Shown: positions 1 through 9,527 of the stretch, one piece after another
Position numbering within the stretch: the stretch's first letter is position 1
Layout: each line of letters starts with the position of its first letter
The notes under the pieces: generated by a model
Database searches by the model: none
The model's input: only the letters and a program-made list of their open reading frames with translations
Told to the model about the DNA's origin: nothing
NCBI GenBank assembly: GCA_007570785.1
Contig: ML661900.1
Coordinates: 7,243,570-7,307,569 of the forward strand
Reading direction: 5' to 3'
DNA length: 64,000 nucleotides
From: Antilocapra americana
Lineage: Eukaryota > Chordata > Mammalia > Artiodactyla > Antilocapridae
Made by a program: the position numbers and the translations under genes

Positions 1-276
1 TTCACTGGAAAGACTGATGCTGAAGCTGAAGCTCCAGTATTTTGGTCATCTGATGTGAATAGATGACTCATTGGAAACATCCCTGATGCTGGGAAAGATT
101 GAGGGCAGACGGAGAAGAGGGTGTCAGAGGATGAGATGGCTGGATGGCATCAGTGATGCAATGAACATGAACTTGGGAAAACTCTGGGAGATGGTGAGAG
201 GCAGGGAGGCCTGGTGTGCTGCAGTCCATGGGATCACCAACAGTCAGACACAAGTGGGTGACTGAACAACAATAAC
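1..276 (+). mobile_element. BovB (RTE LINE) 3' end fragment
   Basis: This is the 3' terminal part of a BovB LINE, already running at the window edge. The frame from about 71 to 265 keeps the C-terminal BovB ORF2 signature ([26 protein letters not shown]). The copy ends in the usual tail around 'gactgaacaacaataac'. The 5' limit lies outside the window. Confidence 0.93.
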
Positions 277-289
277 AGAATAAAGAACA

Positions 290-508
290 GGCTTCCACAG
301 TGGTTCAGTGGTAAAGAAACCACGTACAATGCAGGAGCTGCAGGAGACATGGGTTCGATCCCTGGGTCAGGAAGATCCCTTGGATCACAGGAGTGGCACA
401 GCAACCCATTCCAGTATTCTTAGCTGAAGAATCTCAAGGACAGAGGAGCCTGGAGGACTACTGTCCATAGGGTCACAAAGAGTCGGAAATGACTGAAGTG
501 ACTTAGTA
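290..508 (+). mobile_element. Bov-tA SINE
   Basis: This is a near full-length tRNA-Glu-derived ruminant SINE. It has a degenerate A-box region (cttccacagtggttcagtgg), a B box (gggttcgatccctggg, near 351), the BovB-like segment (caacccattccagtattctt) and the end 'gtcacaaagagtcggaaatgactgaagtgactta'-type tail. It lies between two BovB fragments. It depends on LINE machinery and encodes no protein. Confidence 0.9.
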
Positions 509-510
509 TG

Positions 511-1423
511 GAATGGAGAACTTCCAGATGTACAAGCTTGGTTTAGGAAAGGCAGAGGAACCAGAGATCAAATTGCCAACATTCGTTGGATTCTGGAGGA
601 AGCAAGAGAATTCCAGAAAAAACATATTCTTCTGCTTCACTGTGCTAAAGCCATCGACTGTGTTCATCACAGCAAACTGTGGAAAATTCTTCTTAAAGAG
701 ATAGGAATACCAGACCACCTTATCTTTCACCTGAGAAACATTTATGCAGGTCAAGAAGCAACAGTTAGAACATAGAACAATTGATCAGTTCAAAATTGGG
801 AAAAGATTACAACAAGGCTGTATATTGTCACCCTGCTTATTCAGCTTGTTCACAGAGTACATCTTGCAAAATGTCAGGTTGGAGGAATCCCGATCTGGAA
901 TCAAGATTGCCAGGAGAAAGAACAACCTCAGATATGCATATGATACCACTCTAATGGTAGAAAGTGAAAGGAATTAAAGATCCTCTTGGTAAGAGTGAAA
1001 GAGGAGAGTGAAAAAACTGGTTTAAAGCTCAACATTTAAAAAACTAAGATCATGACATCTAGTCCTATCACTTCATGACAAATAGATGGGGAAAAAATGG
1101 AAGCAGAGGCAGATTTTATGTTCTTGTTCTCCAAAATCACTGCAGATGGTGACTGCAGTCATGAAATTTAAAGATGCTTGCTCCTTGAAAGAAAAGCTCT
1201 GACCAACCCAGACAGTGTATTAGAAAGCAGAGACACTGCTTTGCGAACAAAGGTCCATATAGTCAAAGCTGTGGTTTTTCCAGTAGTCATGTATGGATGT
1301 GAGAGTTGAACCATAAAAAAGGCTGAGCAGTAAAGAATTGATGCTTTCAAATCCTGGTGCTGGAGGAGACTCCTGAGCGTCCCTTGAACTTCAAGGTGAT
1401 CAAACCAGTCAATCCTAAAAGAA
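511..1423 (+). mobile_element. BovB LINE, RT region (left part, split by SINE)
   Basis: This is a decayed internal BovB fragment covering the reverse transcriptase region and part of the downstream domain. The open frame at 744-977 includes the catalytic box region, but the expected YADD reads YAYD (933-944), so a catalytic Asp is replaced. Stops and frameshifts occur elsewhere. The copy continues at 1615 after a reverse-oriented Bov-tA. It is dead as a source of enzyme. Confidence 0.93.
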
Positions 1424-1614
1424 AAAGTGAAAGTCATTCAGTCGTGTCCTACTCTTTTCGACCCCATGGACTACACAGTCCATGGAATTTTCCAGGCCAG
1501 AATACCAGAGTGGGTAGCCTGTCCCTTCTCCAGGGGATCTTCCCAACCCAGGAATCAAACTGGGGTCTCCTGCATTGCAGGCAGATTCTTTACTAACTGA
1601 GCCATCAGGAAAGC
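1424..1614 (-). mobile_element. Bov-tA SINE nested in BovB
   Basis: This is a reverse-strand Bov-tA: on the + strand it starts with the reversed tail (gaaagtcattcagtcgtgtc), passes 'gaccccatggact' and 'cagattctttactaactgagcc', and ends 'atcaggaaagc'. It interrupts a BovB whose sequence resumes directly afterwards, so it inserted later than that BovB. Probable short A-rich TSDs (aaaagaaa / aggaaag) lie at the joints. Confidence 0.92.
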
Positions 1615-1895
1615 AACCTTGACTATTCGTTGGAAGGACTGATGCTGAAGCTCCGATCCTTTGGCCCCCTGATGTGAAGGGCTGACTCATTGAAAAAGAC
1701 CCTGTTTGCTCTGAAAGCCTGTGGGCAACAGAAGTAGTCAGCAGAGGATGAGATGTTTAGATAGCATCATCAACTCAGTGGATGAATTTGAACCAACTGC
1801 AAGAGAGAGTGGAGGACAAAGGAACCCGGGGCGCTGCAGTCCATGTGGTCACAGAGTCAGACACGACTCAGTGACTGAACAACGACAAAGTAGAA
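1615..1895 (+). mobile_element. BovB LINE, 3' end (right part)
   Basis: This continues the 511-1423 BovB copy: target-like sequence (ttcgttggaaggactgatgc) is followed by the C-terminal ORF2 region and the terminal 'gtcagacacgactcagtgac' plus 'tgaacaacgacaa' tail. The coding frame is broken. Confidence 0.9.
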
Positions 1896-2332
1896 AAGTG
1901 AATTTCCTTGATCTTGAGCAAAATCAGAACTATTCTGAGTATAATTCAGCATCTGTTATAAAACAAACCAACCCCCCGCCCCGGCAGAAAAAGGATTTCT
2001 TAACTTGAGAAAGCGTATTTATAAGATATCTAATAATTTATAATTTCAGTTTTAATTTTTAAAACCTTATTACATTGATTTAAGTGTAATTGGTACATTT
2101 GGGATCAAACTTTATAATTTTCCAAATCATTTCTCTGTTCTTGTAATGCCATTCATGAATAATTTTCCCCGGTAATTAGAAATTTTATTTTTATAATGTA
2201 TGAAGTCTCTTTATGAGTTGCATATTTTTCAGTACTTTCTAAATTTTTAAGTTTATTAACAATTTTTTACTTGTCAGAAACAAACTTCCAAAATTGTCTT
2301 TTCATATATATATATAAATATTTTTATCCTAC
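1896..2332. other. Unassigned A+T-rich stretch
   Basis: This holds a short C-run (ccccccgccccgg, 1972-1984) and then strongly A+T-rich sequence, ending in a (TA)n run at about 2304-2317. I see no recognisable element or coding potential. Confidence 0.5.
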
Positions 2333-2468
2333 TGTACCAGGTCTTAGTTGCAGTATGCAGGATCTTTAGTTGCAGCATGTGGGATCTAATTCCCTGACTA
2401 GGGATCCAACCAGGGTCTCCTGTATTGAGAGCATGGAGTCTTAGCCTCTTGACCACCAGGGAAGTCCT
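2333..2468 (-). mobile_element. CHR-type cetartiodactyl SINE (fragment)
   Basis: Read on the minus strand this begins with the family head 'aggacttccctggtggtca', then 'aagaggctaagactcca', a B-box-like 'ggttggatccctag' and 'gatcccacatgctgcaact'. The remainder of the tail is truncated. Short (TA)n runs lie on both sides (2304-2317 and 2480-2493). Confidence 0.85.
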
Positions 2469-2492
2469 ATATTTTCAGATATATATATATAT

Positions 2493-2860
2493 TCAGTTCA
2501 GTCGCTCAGTCTTGTCTGACTCTTTGCGACCCCATGAACTGCAGCACGCCAGGCCTCCCTGTCCATCACCAGCTCCCAGAGTTTACCCACTCTTGTTCAT
2601 TGAGTCAGTGATGCCATCCAACCGTCTCATCCTCTGTCTTCCCCTTCTCCTCCTGCCCTCAATCTTTTCCAGCATCAGGGTCTTTTCAGATGAGTCAACT
2701 CTTCACATCAGGTGGCCAAAGAATTGGAGTTTCAGCTTCAGCATCAGTCATTCCAATGAATCTTCAGGACTGATATCCTTTAAGATTGACTGGTTGGATC
2801 TCCTTACAGTCCAAGGGACTCTCAAGGGTCTTCTCCAACACCATAGTTCAAACGCATCAA
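2493..2860 (-). mobile_element. BovB 3' end fragment, reverse
   Basis: This is a reverse-strand BovB 3' terminal piece, starting with the reversed tail (ttcagttcagtcgctcagtc) and running through 'cagcatcagggtctttt', 'ggtggccaaagaattgg' and 'tcttctccaacaccatag'. It abuts a mariner at 2861. The boundary is ambiguous by about 7 bp, because 'gcatcaa' fits both elements. Confidence 0.92.
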
Positions 2861-2932
2861 AGTAATTACGGTTTTGCATTGCTGAACTTTGCCATTTGAT
2901 ATTGGAATACATTCTTTAATAAATGTGGTTAT
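2861..2932 (+). mobile_element. Mariner, 5' part (split by L1)
   Basis: This is the left end of a mariner-type DNA transposon, in the terminal-repeat and 5' untranslated region (agtaattacggttttgc, then ttgccatttgatattgg). The outermost bases of the terminal repeat are missing against the BovB. The sequence continues in register at 3740, after the inserted L1. It includes the 5' copy of the L1 TSD (2918-2932). Confidence 0.72.
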
Positions 2933-3724
2933 CAATGAGGTACCACTTTACACCAGTCAGAATGGCTGCCATCCAAAAGTCTACAAGCAATAAATGCTGG
3001 AGAGGATGTGGAGAAATGGGAACCCTCTTACACTGTTGGTGGGAATGCAAACTAGTACAGCCACTATGGAAAACAGTGTGGAGGTTCCTTAAAAAGCTGC
3101 AAATAGACCTGCCATATGACCCGGCAATCCCACTGCTGGGCATATACACCGAGGAAACCAGAATTGAAAGAGCCACGTGCACCCCAATGTTCATCGCTGC
3201 ATTGTTTACAATAGCCAGGACATGGAAGCAACCTAGATGCCCATCAACTGACGAATGGATAAGAAAGCTGTGGTATATATACACAATGGAATATTACTCA
3301 GCATTAAAAAAAAATTCATTTGAAGCAATTCTACTCAGATGGACGAAACTGGAGCCCATTATCCAGAGTGAAGTAAGCCAGAAGCAAAAACAACAATACA
3401 GTATATTAACACATATATATGGAATTTAGAAAGACAGTAATGAGAACCCAACATGGGAGACAACAAAAGGAACGCAGATGTATAGAATAGACTTGTGGAC
3501 TTTGTGGATGAGGGTAAGGGTGGGATGAGATGGGAGAAGGGCATTGAAGCATGTTAATTGTCATGTGTCTAATCAATCGCCAGCCCAGGATTGATGCTCG
3601 GGACTGGTGCAGCGAGATTTCCCGGGGGGGAGGGAGGAGGGAGGGGGGACCCGGAGGGGAAGCATATGTAAACCCATGGTGATATCATGACAATGTATGG
3701 CTAAAACAATAATTAAAAAAAAAA
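2933..3724 (+). mobile_element. Ruminant L1, 5'-truncated, with TSD
   Basis: This is the 3' 0.8 kb of an L1: the C-terminus of ORF2, a 3' UTR with a G-rich tract (3624-3658), and a poly(A) tail (about 3714-3726). It is flanked by a perfect 15-bp TSD, aataaatgtggttat, at 2918-2932 and 3725-3739. The target was the 5' region of a mariner. The low decay of the ORF2 end suggests a fairly young insertion. Confidence 0.96.
2935..3429 (+). pseudogene. L1 ORF2p C-terminal remnant
   Basis: This open frame of about 165 codons is the end of L1 ORF2p. It contains the C-terminal cysteine-rich motif ([18 protein letters not shown], 2995-3048) and family blocks such as [23 protein letters not shown] and MEYYSA. 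The stop is at 3427-3429. The upstream ATG at 2923 comes from the flanking mariner DNA, not from L1. The endonuclease and reverse transcriptase domains are absent, so no mobilising enzyme can be made. Confidence 0.93.
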
Positions 3725-3739
3725 AATAAATGTGGTTAT

Positions 3740-4917
3740 GTTATATATCTTGTTAATGCACACTTCTTGCTTTATGGGTTTTTTGATCATGACATTACTT
3801 GCTGTTTATTTTATATTTATTTTATAACAGGGAAGTGATGTTAGACAAAAAGCACATTCGGGCGATTTTCTTATTCGAGTTCAAAATGGGTCATTAATGC
3901 AACATCAACGATGCATCTGGCCCAGGAACTGCTAAGAATGTACAATGCAGTGGTTCAAGAAGTTTTTCAGAGGAGATGAGAGCCTTGAAGATGAGGGGCA
4001 CAGTGGTCAGCCACTGGAGTTGACAAGGACCCACTGAGAGGACCATAGAAGCTGATCCTCTTACAACTATGTGAGAAATTGCTAAAGAACTGAACACTGA
4101 CCATTCTATGGTCATTTGGCATGTGAAGCAAATTGGAAACATGAAAATGTTTCATAAGTGGGTGCCTCATGAACTGACCACAAATCAAAAAGATTGTCGT
4201 TTCGAAGTGTCATCTTCTATTACTCTACCCAACAATAACGAACCATTTCTCCATCTCATCATGACATGTGACGAAAAGTGAACTTTATATTGCAGCTGAC
4301 AATGGACCAGCTCAGTAACTGGACTGAGAAGCAGCTCCAAAGCACTTTCCTGAGCCAAACACACACCCAAAAGAGGTCCTGGTCACTGTTTGGTGGTCTG
4401 CAGCTGGTCTGAAAGCCACTACAGCTTTCTGAATCCCGGGAAAGCGATAACATCTGAGAAGTATGCTCTACACATCAGTGAGATACACTGAAAACTTCAA
4501 CACCTGCATCCAACACTGGTCAACAGAAAGGGCCCAGTTTTTCTCCATGGTGAACCCTGATTGCACGTCGCACAACCAGTGCTTCAAAAAGTTGAACGAG
4601 CTGGTCTATGAAGTTTGGCCTCATCTGCCATATTCACCTGACCTCTCGCCAGCTGACTACCATTTCAAGGATCTCAACAACTTCTTGTAGGGAAAATGCT
4701 TCCACAGCCAGCAGGAGGCAGAAAATGCTTCCTAAGTGTCTGTCAAATCCCAAAGCATGGATTTTTATGTTACAGGAATAAACAAACTTGTTTCTCATTG
4801 GCAAAAACAGGTTGATTGTAATGGTTTCTATTTTGATTAATAAAGAAGTGTTTGAGCCTAGTTGCAGTGATTCAAAATTCATGGTCCAAAATTGCAATTA
4901 TATTTGCAACAATCTAA
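3740..4917 (+). mobile_element. Mariner (Hsmar1-like), main part
   Basis: This is the right portion of a Tc1/mariner element, carrying a broken transposase frame and ending in a terminal inverted repeat at 4888-4917 (ends ..tttgcaacaatctaa), followed by TA (4918-4919) as expected for mariner targets. The repeat pairs with the partial left repeat at 2861. The structure and coding blocks resemble Hsmar1-type mariners; I cannot fix the ruminant subfamily name. Confidence 0.88.
3838..4840 (+). pseudogene. Mariner transposase, inactivated
   Basis: This is a relic of a mariner (D34D-type) transposase of about the usual 1.0 kb. Recognisable blocks, in order: the N-terminal start MLDKKHIRAIFLFEFKMG; a middle WVPHEL block; the region of the second catalytic motif, read as TCDEK then a stop (near 4266-4281); and the C-terminal catalytic motif YSPDLSPADYHF (about 4630-4665), with the final Asp kept. 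The stop FD* is at 4838-4840. Several in-frame stops and small deletions (one just after codon 18) abolish activity. Confidence 0.9.
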
Positions 4918-4919
4918 TA

Positions 4920-5740
4920 GTTTTAAATTTTCCTAGAAACTTTAGAATTTATTTCCCAGTCCAACAAAACAATACAATCTTTATTGCTAATAGGTTACAA
5001 TAAAGTTTTACATTAAACTGGGAAACTTTTTGGATGTTCAGTCTTTCTATCAACATTGCATGTTTTTTCATTCATTTATTTTTATACTCTTCAGAAGCAA
5101 TGTAGAATTTATTCATATACATCATGCTCATCTTTTGGGGCAAATTCTTTGATATTATTCAGTCTATCTCTAGTTTTCTCTATCTATTCAGACTGGATAG
5201 AGCAAATATGTATCTATTTTCTATATGCAAATATGTACTTAATGGAATAAACAGAAGGCCTACACAAATCTATTCTCCTCTTATTAAAACTAAATGAATT
5301 CATTCATTCTTTTTACATTTATTTTTCTACTTTTCCAGTATCATTATAGATGGCCATTTCAAACACAACCTGTTCCAATCAAGCAGAATTTTACTTTCTT
5401 TTTGATATTTATGATGTTATAACTGGCCAATGCAAACTTCTTTAGACATTTCTTCACGTTTTCAGCACTGCCTCTGGTATTTAAAAAACATCCTTGTTTT
5501 CTTGCACAGGAAGTTTCAAGCCTATCTTAATTTTTTTCCTGCTGTATAGAATTGCCTCTAATGAAAAGTACTATCAAAGATCAAAACCTAAGTGCTAGAG
5601 GGAGTAGCTTGATTCACATGAATATTTTGGTAGGTAGCATGACTTCCCTTGTAGACCACTTAGTAATAGATCATGAAATATCTTTAAGTGACTTTTTTTT
5701 CAGGTTTTTTTTTTCTAAGTCTATCACGATCCTCCTCAAA
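4920..5740. other. Unassigned A+T-rich stretch
   Basis: This is A+T-rich sequence with poly(T) runs near 5692-5714. I see no recognisable repeat, splice-like signal or coding frame beyond chance. Confidence 0.5.
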
Positions 5741-5948
5741 CATGAAAGTCGCTCAGTCATGTCTGACTCTTTGCAAGCCCACGGATGGTAGCCCGTTAGG
5801 CTCCTCTGTCCGTGGGGATTCTCCAGGCAAGAATAGTAGAGTGGGTAGCCATTCCCTTCTCCAGGAGATATTCCCCAATCAGGGATCGAAGCCAGGTCTT
5901 TCACATTGTAGGTGGATTCTTTACCATCTGAGCCATCAGGGAAGCCCA
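5741..5948 (-). mobile_element. Bov-tA SINE
   Basis: This is a reverse-strand Bov-tA (+ strand: gaaagtcgctcagtcatgtctgac.. to ..gagccatcagggaagccc). Its B-box region (agggatcgaagcc reversed) is slightly mutated. It lies 73 bp from an opposite-strand Bov-tA at 6022. Confidence 0.94.
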
Positions 5949-6021
5949 GTCCATAATGATACATACCATTTAGCCCTAGCATTGCTAAATCATTTACATT
6001 TAATTCTAATGCAATAACACA

Positions 6022-6236
6022 TGCTTCCTAGGTGGTGCTAGTGGTAAAGAACCCTCCTGCCAATGCAGGAGATATAAGGAGACATGGGTTTGATCCCTGG
6101 GTTGGGAAGATCCCCTGGAGGTGGAAATGGCAACCCACTCCAGTATTCTTGCCTAGAGAATCCCAAGGACAGAGGAGCCTGGTGGGCTATAGTACATGGG
6201 GTCACAAAGAGTTCGACATGACTGAAGTGACTACAT
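6022..6236 (+). mobile_element. Bov-tA SINE
   Basis: This is a near full-length forward Bov-tA: head (gcttcctaggtggtgctagtgg), B box (gggtttgatccctggg), middle (caacccactccagtattctt) and tail (gtcacaaagagttcgacatgac). It is arranged head-to-head with the SINE at 5741-5948. Confidence 0.94.
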
Positions 6237-6795
6237 ACACAAAATGTAATAACGTATTTATGTTCTCCATATAATTTATGTTTATATCTTTAGCTTTCAA
6301 ACCAAGTCGCAATTATGCTGTTCTCTATAACGCTGTTCATCAAGACTTTGCATTATACTGACCACAATACAACAAAAAAGTAAAAGTAACTTTCAAAATT
6401 AAAGATAGCTATAATTACTTTTTATTCTACTAATATTATTAGATACTTCAAAAACTCAATACTCTAGTTAAAAAAAGCACTAGTGTAATAACTGGAGAAA
6501 CAATCCATTTCTAATAGACACAAACTGTCTGGTAAAAGAGTTACTTCAAGAAAACTAAAACTACATTTCAGAACTTCAGAAAAATGATCTGAATAAAATG
6601 GCAAGACATAACTATAAATAGCAACAATTTTATGATTTTTTCTTCCTCTATATGTGATATTAAACTTCTTATGCAACTTTACATATGTGAGTATAGGTGA
6701 AAATGAGTAAGTATGAGGCCCCTTGCTAGATTTTAAGCCCTACTAGCTCTCCTGTATTGTTGGCATTTTGTTGTCAGAATGAGGCATAACAAGCA
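6237..6795. other. Unassigned A+T-rich stretch
   Basis: I see nothing recognisable in this interval: no SINE or LINE signature and no coding signal. Confidence 0.45.
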
Positions 6796-7135
6796 GCATA
6801 GAATTCAGTGGCTCACAGCAGCACATTTTCTTTCTGTCCTGTGTTTGCAGGTGAGGTTGATGGCTCTGCTTCACGCTTTGTATTTCCTGGGCTAGAAGCC
6901 AGCATTTCTGGTTTCAGTTCTGTTCTATATACCTTCACATTCTCCTTGGATCTCATGGGACATGTTCTTCTCTCAGTGGTTCACAGGATGACAAGGCCCT
7001 GGCTTGAAACTAGCACACTGTCACTTCTACCCACATCCTGTTGGCCAAAACATGTCACAAGGCCAGGCCCAACATCATTGGGTTTTGAAAAATATACTCT
7101 ACCCATTCCGCTGCACTTCAGGGTCACATGACAAG
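6796..7135 (+). mobile_element. Candidate ancient mammalian repeat, class unresolved
   Basis: The phrases 'cactgtcacttctacccacatcctgttggcc' and 'aaaacatgtcacaaggccaggcc' followed by 'gggtcacatgac' resemble a widespread placental-mammal interspersed repeat that I recognise but cannot name with confidence. Orientation is assigned by that resemblance only. It contains an open frame (6808-7131) with no domain resemblance. Confidence 0.4.
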
Positions 7136-7204
7136 AGAGACTGAGGAACTGAATACAATAGTCAAATTGCCTCCACTCACTATAGTAAAACAGTACAGTA
7201 TTAG

Positions 7205-7787
7205 TTCAAAATCACTGCAGATGGTGACTGCAACCATGAAATTAAAAGACAGTTGCTCCTTGGAAGAAAAGCTATGACAAACCTAGACAGCATATTATAA
7301 AGAAGAGACCTCACTTTGCCAACAAAAGTCTGTGTAGTCAAAGCTATGGTTTTTCCAGTATTCATGTATGGATGTGAGAGTTGGAACATAAAGAAGGCTG
7401 AGTTACAAAGAACCGATGCTTTAAAACTGTCATGTTGGAGAAAACTCTTGAAAGTCTGTTGGACAGCAAGAAGAGCAAACCAGTCAATCCTAAGGAAATC
7501 AACCCTGAATATTCATTGGGAGGACTGGTGCTGAAACTGAAGTTCCAATATTTTGGCCACATGATGCAAAGAGCCAACAGATTGGAAAAGACCCTGATGC
7601 TGGGAAAGATTGAGGGCAGGAGGAGAAGGGTAAGACAGAAGATGAGATGTTTGGTTTTCATCATTGACTCAAGGGACATGGGTTTGAATAAACTCCAGAA
7701 GATAGTGAAGGACAGGGAAACCGGCATGCTGTAGTCCATGGAGGTGCAAAGAGTCTGACACAACTGAGCAACTGAACAACAACAATA
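7205..7787 (+). mobile_element. BovB LINE 3' fragment
   Basis: This is the 3' 0.58 kb of a BovB, from 'aaaatcactgcagatggtgactgc' through 'gtcatgtatggatgtgagagttgga' to the 'ctgaacaacaacaa' tail. Two overlapping frames (7316-7534, 7432-7734) hold BovB ORF2 C-terminal blocks ([21 protein letters not shown]), separated by a frameshift. Confidence 0.94.
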
Positions 7788-8044
7788 TTAGCTTAACCTT
7801 CTAGTAATCATGCAAATTTAATGTACTAGAAATTAGGACAATTTGATAAGAACATGATGGTTCAATTTATAAATGGCTGGCCAAAATAACTAACCATCCG
7901 AAAAGAAACACAGTTGAGTCCGATTTCACACTGTAATCAAAGAAATTTTAGTAATATTCTACATTTAAATGTTAAAAAATGTTATAATACTTCAAAAAAT
8001 TTAGAGGATTTGGTATAGAACCTTTTAAATAAGAAATTAATGCT

Positions 8045-8298
8045 GGGATTTCCCTGGTGGTACAGTAGATAGAAATCCATCTGCCAATTCAGGGCTATGA
8101 GTTTGATCCCTGGTCTGGGAAGTTTCCACATACTGTGGAGAAACTGAGCCCGCATGCTGAAACTACTGAAACCGACGTGCCTAGAGCCTGTGCTCTGAAA
8201 CAAAAGAAGCCACTGCAATGAGGGCCCGCACGCCACCACTGAAGGGTGGCCCAGGCACAGCAACAGAGACCCAGTGCAGCCAAAAATAAAAAATAAAA
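8045..8298 (+). mobile_element. CHR-type cetartiodactyl SINE
   Basis: This is a long tRNA-derived cetartiodactyl SINE: head 'gggatttccctggtgg', B-box-like 'gtttgatccctgg', body 'gagcccgcatgctgaaactactgaa' and 'aagaagccactgcaatgagg', and an A-rich tail (caaaaataaaaaataaa). Confidence 0.9.
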
Positions 8299-8748
8299 TG
8301 CAATGCTAAAGCTTTAAAAGAAATAAAACCACATTTAAGTATATGAAACTAAAATATTCTGTGGCAGAAAGCAAACTGAGTAGATAACATTATTTGGGGA
8401 AAATATTTTCCAAGTATATATGGCAGTATACATAGTTTACAACGACCATCGATTGGCCAGAAAAAGTTCTTACAAACTGATAAGAAAGAAACAAGCCACA
8501 TATATCACATGTATCACATATACATGTGTACAAATAAGTTGAGCCTGCCTATGTACCCAAGCTTCAGCAAAATCAAGGTAATAGTGACCTTATTTTCCAT
8601 TCATTGTATTGGTAAAAATTACCAAACTGCAATACCTAATACTGATGGGAATCATAGAAAAGGACATTTTCAGATATTAATGATAGAAATATGCATTGTT
8701 TCAGGCTCTTTTGGACATCTATTTGGCAGCAGTTATTAAAATTGAAAG
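8299..8748. other. Unassigned stretch
   Basis: This is A+T-rich and without a recognised element. A short run of alternating cacata/tatcac words sits near 8497-8530. Confidence 0.45.
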
Positions 8749-8758
8749 TACATTAGTC

Positions 8759-9092
8759 AGGGCTTTCCCGATGGTGCAGTGGATGAGAATCTGCCTGCCA
8801 ATGCAGGGGGACACAGGTTTGATCCCTGGTCTGGGAAGACTCCACCTGCTGCAGAAAAACGAAGCCTGTACTCCACAGGTGCTGAGGCCTGTGTGCTCTG
8901 GGGCCCACATCCTGCAGTTACTGAGGCCTCTGTACTTCGCACCTGTGCTCCACAGCAAGAGAAGCCACTGTAATAAAAAAAAGTCTGCGCACCCCAACGA
9001 AGAGTAGCCCCTGCTTGCCCCAACTAGAGAAAGCCTGCCTGCAGCAATGAAAACCAAGCACAACTAAAACTAAACAAATTTTTAAAAAAATC
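8759..9092 (+). mobile_element. CHR-type cetartiodactyl SINE with TSD
   Basis: Head 'agggctttcccgatgg', 'cctgccaatgcaggggg', B-box 'gtttgatccctgg', a long CHR body and an A-rich tail. A probable TSD is tacattagtc (8749-8758) / tacattattc (9093-9102), 9 of 10 matching. The element overlaps several chance frames. Confidence 0.9.
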
Positions 9093-9102
9093 TACATTAT
9101 TC

Positions 9103-9527
9103 AACCAGGAATACTACACTATGAGATCCTTCCCTATAGACATTAAAGTATGAATACATACCCACATATGTAAGTTGCCTTTATGGGAGGTGGCATTATT
9201 CATAGAAATAAAACTTGGAAGCCAGATAAAAATTCCTAAGTAGAAGCTTGCACAGATCATGGCATGTTTTTACAGAACTAGTTTCATGGTACAATTGTAC
9301 GGCGTTATTTTTATACAGCGATGAGTAAGGATGAGTTATAGTATTAAGAGGTAATAGGAAGCGAATGTGAATAGTCAGAAGACATGGAGGAGGAAGCAGC
9401 CAAACACCGTGGAAGTGAACAGGGGTTGTGTTTGAGAGACAAGGAGTTCATAGTATTTGTGTAACTGAGCAGGGCGCTACGAGGCCTTTCCAGAATAAAC
9501 TGCCACCGGAGTCCTCTACCTGCCTTT
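9103..9527. other. Unassigned stretch
   Basis: I recognise no element. The part from about 9344 to the next feature may belong to the flank of the LTR-like segment, but I cannot show that. Confidence 0.4.

Noticed and set aside
2923..3429. 168-codon frame that could be called a gene with a zinc-knuckle-like motif
   Set aside because: It is the C-terminus of L1 ORF2 after 5' truncation; the ATG lies in the TSD.
3838..4840. SETMAR-like domesticated transposase
   Set aside because: Multiple in-frame stops, including one at the second catalytic motif, and no SET-domain sequence nearby.
8719..9063. Minus-strand 114-codon frame with Cys/Gly/Ser-rich sequence
   Set aside because: It lies antisense to a CHR SINE, which commonly yields such open frames.
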